A stretch of 23,329 nucleotides of DNA. It comes from GCA-2731375 sp964462145 (GTDB taxonomy: Bacteria > Pseudomonadota > Alphaproteobacteria > GCA-2731375). The stretch covers positions 1 to 23,329 of the forward strand of contig CAYWYB010000042.1 of the NCBI GenBank assembly GCA_964462145.1, read 5' to 3'. The translations under genes were made by a program, and so were the position numbers. Below are positions 23,183 to 23,329 of this stretch, one piece after another (position 1 is the stretch's first letter; every line of letters starts with the position of its first letter). The notes under the pieces are model-generated. The model saw nothing but the letters and a program-made list of their open reading frames with translations. It did no database searches and had not been told where the DNA came from.

Positions 23183-23329
23183 TCAAGACACCAAAGTCAA
23201 TACTTTGTGTCCAAGCCACTCATGGATAACATCATCTAGTGCAATGATGAATTTTGAGTAGTGGTTGCAATCTGGCTTGTGTAACCTGACGTCTGGAAAT
23301 TCTTTTGGAGTTTGCGCTTTGTCCCACAC
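23183..23329 (-). CDS. Unrecognised protein, C-terminal 48 residues
   Basis: An open frame enters from the right edge and ends in TGA at 23185-23183. The visible part runs VWDKAQTPKEFPDVRLHKPD and then CNHYSKFIIALDDVIHEWLG, ending HKVLTLVS. I do not recognise the family. Support for a real gene is the uninterrupted frame to the window edge, the protein-like composition and the intrinsic terminator placed 35 bases downstream in the right orientation. Base composition is AT-rich compared with the rest of the window, as for the WYL-like gene. The start and most of the protein are outside the window. Confidence 0.55.
   Translation of the reverse strand: MWDKAQTPKEFPDVRLHKPDCNHYSKFIIALDDVIHEWLGHKVLTLVS

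Overview
The window is GC-rich, densely packed bacterial chromosome. Gene families, codon use and operon style suggest an alphaproteobacterium, possibly of the Rhodospirillales type. The species cannot be named from the sequence, and there is no rRNA, tRNA or CRISPR array. The dominant theme is acyl-CoA metabolism: four family III CoA-transferases, a methylcrotonyl-CoA-type carboxylase with its hydratase, an acyl-CoA dehydrogenase, a thiolase and a hot-dog thioesterase.

Layout. (1) Positions 1-7803, minus strand: a tightly spaced seven-gene operon. In transcription order it is CoA-transferase, amidase, ETF-beta-lysine-methyltransferase-like enzyme, TrpB2-like PLP enzyme, carboxyltransferase (LiuB-like), hydratase (LiuC-like), and a biotin carboxylase (LiuD-like) that runs off the left edge. 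The last three match the core of leucine/isovalerate degradation; the first four are not standard members of it. (2) 7919-8803, plus: a DMT/EamA transporter divergent from that operon. (3) 8807-12725, minus: thiolase, acyl-CoA dehydrogenase, CoA-transferase and a MmcQ/YjbR protein, behind a promoter region with two perfect palindromes. (4) 12892-13260, plus: a small STAS-like protein. (5) 13277-17457, minus: a large SAM-domain/class III cyclase/ATPase/TPR signalling protein, an NTF2-like protein and an FlK-type thioesterase. (6) 17508-17772: a 265-bp non-coding, nested-palindrome, MITE-like element. (7) 17788-22626, plus: two tandemly duplicated 401-aa CoA-transferases, an LLM (F420-type) oxidoreductase, a DUF1194 von Willebrand-like secreted protein and a RidA-like protein. 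(8) 22627-23329: a compositionally different, AT-richer end with a perfect 18-bp hairpin, a small WYL-like protein, a structured gene-free stretch, a rho-independent terminator and the C-terminal end of an unrecognised gene.

How the genes may work together. CoA-transferases would activate carboxylates, possibly including some released by the amidase. The dehydrogenase would pass electrons to ETF, whose beta subunit may be a target of the neighbouring methyltransferase. The carboxylase/hydratase set and the thiolase would complete branched-chain or short-chain acyl-CoA breakdown. The thioesterase would recover CoA. The sequence does not fix substrates. No dedicated transcriptional regulator such as LiuR lies in the window; control may come from the palindromes noted and from regulators elsewhere.
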